DNA of 6,078 bases, from positions 7,217 through 13,294 of the forward strand of contig DOON01000147.1 in the NCBI GenBank assembly GCA_003514865.1. The letters are read 5' to 3'. Below, piece after piece: positions 5,489-6,078 of the stretch (position 1 is the stretch's first letter; every line of letters starts with the position of its first letter). The DNA comes from Clostridiales bacterium. GTDB taxonomy: Bacteria > Bacillota_A > Clostridia > Tissierellales > Sedimentibacteraceae. The notes beneath the pieces are model-generated. The model was not told the DNA's origin, searched no databases, and was given only the letters and a program-made list of their open reading frames with translations. A program made the position numbers and the translations under genes.

Positions 5489-5641
5489 TTTTATGATAGA
5501 AGTTGGTACTATGTTGAGCTGTTTAATATAATTGATGATAAAATTTTTGTAACAAATAATTGGGAATATTTCAAGAAAAAAGATGGAGCTTATTTAAAAA
5601 TAATAGATTTTGATGGAAATGAACTGAACTGGGATATATAA
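5489..5641 (+). pseudogene. Gene remnant: 50-residue C-terminal fragment without a start
   Basis: An open stretch runs from just after TAG (5486-5488) to TAA (5639-5641). It reads like real protein: it includes SWYYVELFNIIDDKIFVTNN and then YLKIIDFDGNELNWDI. There is no in-frame ATG, GTG or TTG at its head and no ribosome binding site, so it is probably the tail of a gene whose 5' part was lost. In DNA this AT-rich, 51 stop-free codons are uncommon but could still arise by chance. The parent family is not recognised. Confidence 0.4.
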
Positions 5642-5687
5642 AAACATACAAAACTCAAGTGCATTGATGCATATATCATAGGGACGG

Positions 5688-5713
5688 AATGCCGCGGGGA
5701 AATGCCGCGGGCA
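5688..5713. repeat. GC-rich 13-bp tandem repeat that can form a hairpin
   Basis: AATGCCGCGGG occurs at 5688-5698 and 5701-5711 with a 13-bp period. CCGCGG (5692-5697) pairs with CCGCGG (5705-5710); TGCCGCGG to CCGCGGGCA extends this to eight pairs with one bulged G. This is a sharp GC island in otherwise AT-rich DNA, preceded by GGGACGG (5681-5687) and followed by CACGGGG (5712-5718). No T-run follows. It may be a REP-like or imported repeat. Confidence 0.5.
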
Positions 5714-5785
5714 CGGGGTTGTTGTCATCTTGAATTTCTATGAATATTTGGAAGTTCTATTTATAGGGTTGTTCCTCATAATCTT

Positions 5786-5813
5786 CAATTAACAAATCAA
5801 GATATGTTAATTG
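5786..5813. repeat. 9-bp perfect inverted repeat (CAATTAACA / TGTTAATTG)
   Basis: The arms at 5786-5794 and 5805-5813 enclose 10 bp. An AT-rich hairpin or operator is possible, but it lies within the possible decayed minus-strand reading frame, so it may have no function. Confidence 0.4.
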
Positions 5814-5924
5814 GATAAAACATTGATGGTTGTCAAGTAGATGAGAGAACCAACTGCTTATTTTTTATTATCACGATATCTCCACACTACAATTGAAATA
5901 ATTTTTGTATAAAATACACCTTGT

Positions 5925-5956
5925 GGGATTTGAATTAAAAATCCCTATTTTAATTC
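5925..5956. repeat. Two overlapping inverted repeats that exclude each other
   Basis: GGGATTT (5925-5931) pairs with AAATCCC (5939-5945), and GAATTAAAA (5932-5940) pairs with TTTTAATTC (5948-5956). Both have 7-nt loops. They share bases 5939-5940, and the loop of the first is the arm of the second, so only one can form fully. This resembles an attenuator, but no gene downstream on either strand is visible to explain it. Confidence 0.35.
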
Positions 5957-6078
5957 TCTTTTGTGATTATACAATGTCATCTTGGAAGAATACGACGTCA
6001 TTTCAGCAAGACCTTTCCTTTGTTTATGTACAACCCTATTTAGTATGCAGTAGTACAAATTTTGTTACAATTACTCCT

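Larger units (their letters stand above)
5757..6064 (-). pseudogene. Possible decayed minus-strand gene with an in-frame stop and an A-run frameshift
   Basis: Reading the minus strand from 6064 there are 39 open codons (with VVHKQRKGLAEMTSYSSKMT) to a TAG at 5945-5947. The same frame then continues for 28 codons (with LIQIPQGVFYTKII, then VVWRYRDNKK) to TAA at 5858-5860. A -1 shift at the run of six A residues (plus-strand T run, 5861-5866) opens another 35 codons (with NHQCFIQLTYLDLLIEDYEE) ending at TAG 5757-5759. The three pieces read like protein and follow one another, as in a gene broken by one nonsense and one indel mutation. I cannot name the family, and AT-rich non-coding DNA can mimic this. 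The 5' end would lie beyond the window. Confidence 0.28.
5642..6078. other. Stretch without an intact gene
   Basis: No ORF here combines a start codon, a ribosome binding site and a credible length on either strand. The stretch holds the GC-rich tandem repeat, the two AT-rich inverted-repeat regions and the possible decayed minus-strand frame listed separately. ATAGGGTTGT at 5763-5772 also recurs inverted as ACAACCCTAT at 6030-6039. No tRNA, rRNA, CRISPR array or complete insertion sequence is seen. Confidence 0.7.

Noticed and set aside
5855..5878. GTG-started 14-codon minus-strand ORF after GGAG
   Set aside because: Too short, with no family features; it lies within the possible decayed frame.

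Overview
The window looks like AT-rich chromosomal DNA of a Gram-positive anaerobe of the Clostridia (Lachnospiraceae or Oscillospiraceae type). The grounds are strong AGGAGG-type ribosome binding sites, TATAAT promoters, a BlaI/MecI-family repressor, and an Agr-type peptide quorum-sensing locus whose pro-peptide is of the clostridial kind. Species cannot be told from the sequence.

Layout. Positions 1-400 (minus strand) hold the N-terminal 107 residues of a BlaI/MecI/CopY-family repressor, cut by the window edge. Its promoter carries two copies of the dyad GTCTAT-N5-ATAGAC, so it is probably autoregulated. Positions 477-2949 (plus) are a promoter and a three-gene operon: a small tRNA-binding-domain protein (CsaA/Trbp111 type), a LytTR response regulator (AgrA-like) and a membrane histidine kinase (AgrC-like). 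The last two genes overlap by 4 bp, and a rho-independent terminator (2953-2980) closes the operon.

Positions 2995-3803 are a separate unit. Two perfect 14-bp direct repeats, 22 bp apart, resemble an AgrA/LytTR binding site and stand before a promoter with a good -10 and a poor -35. It drives a 47-codon gene for an AgrD-like cyclic peptide precursor (3094-3237) and then agrB (3240-3803), the processing protease. The parts form a closed loop: AgrD is made, AgrB cuts and cyclises it, the peptide is sensed by AgrC, AgrC phosphorylates AgrA, and AgrA would bind the repeats to raise agrDB.

Positions 3941-5460 hold two genes I do not recognise: a 264-residue Sec-secreted protein with a Gly/Ala-rich hydrophobic stretch, and a 185-residue protein with four predicted membrane segments. 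They could be an effector and its partner or immunity protein controlled by the quorum system, but that rests only on position and protein type. Positions 5461-6078 have no intact gene. They hold a plus-strand remnant (5489-5641), a GC-rich tandem repeat/hairpin (5688-5713), several AT-rich hairpins, and traces of a possible decayed minus-strand reading frame (5757-6064).
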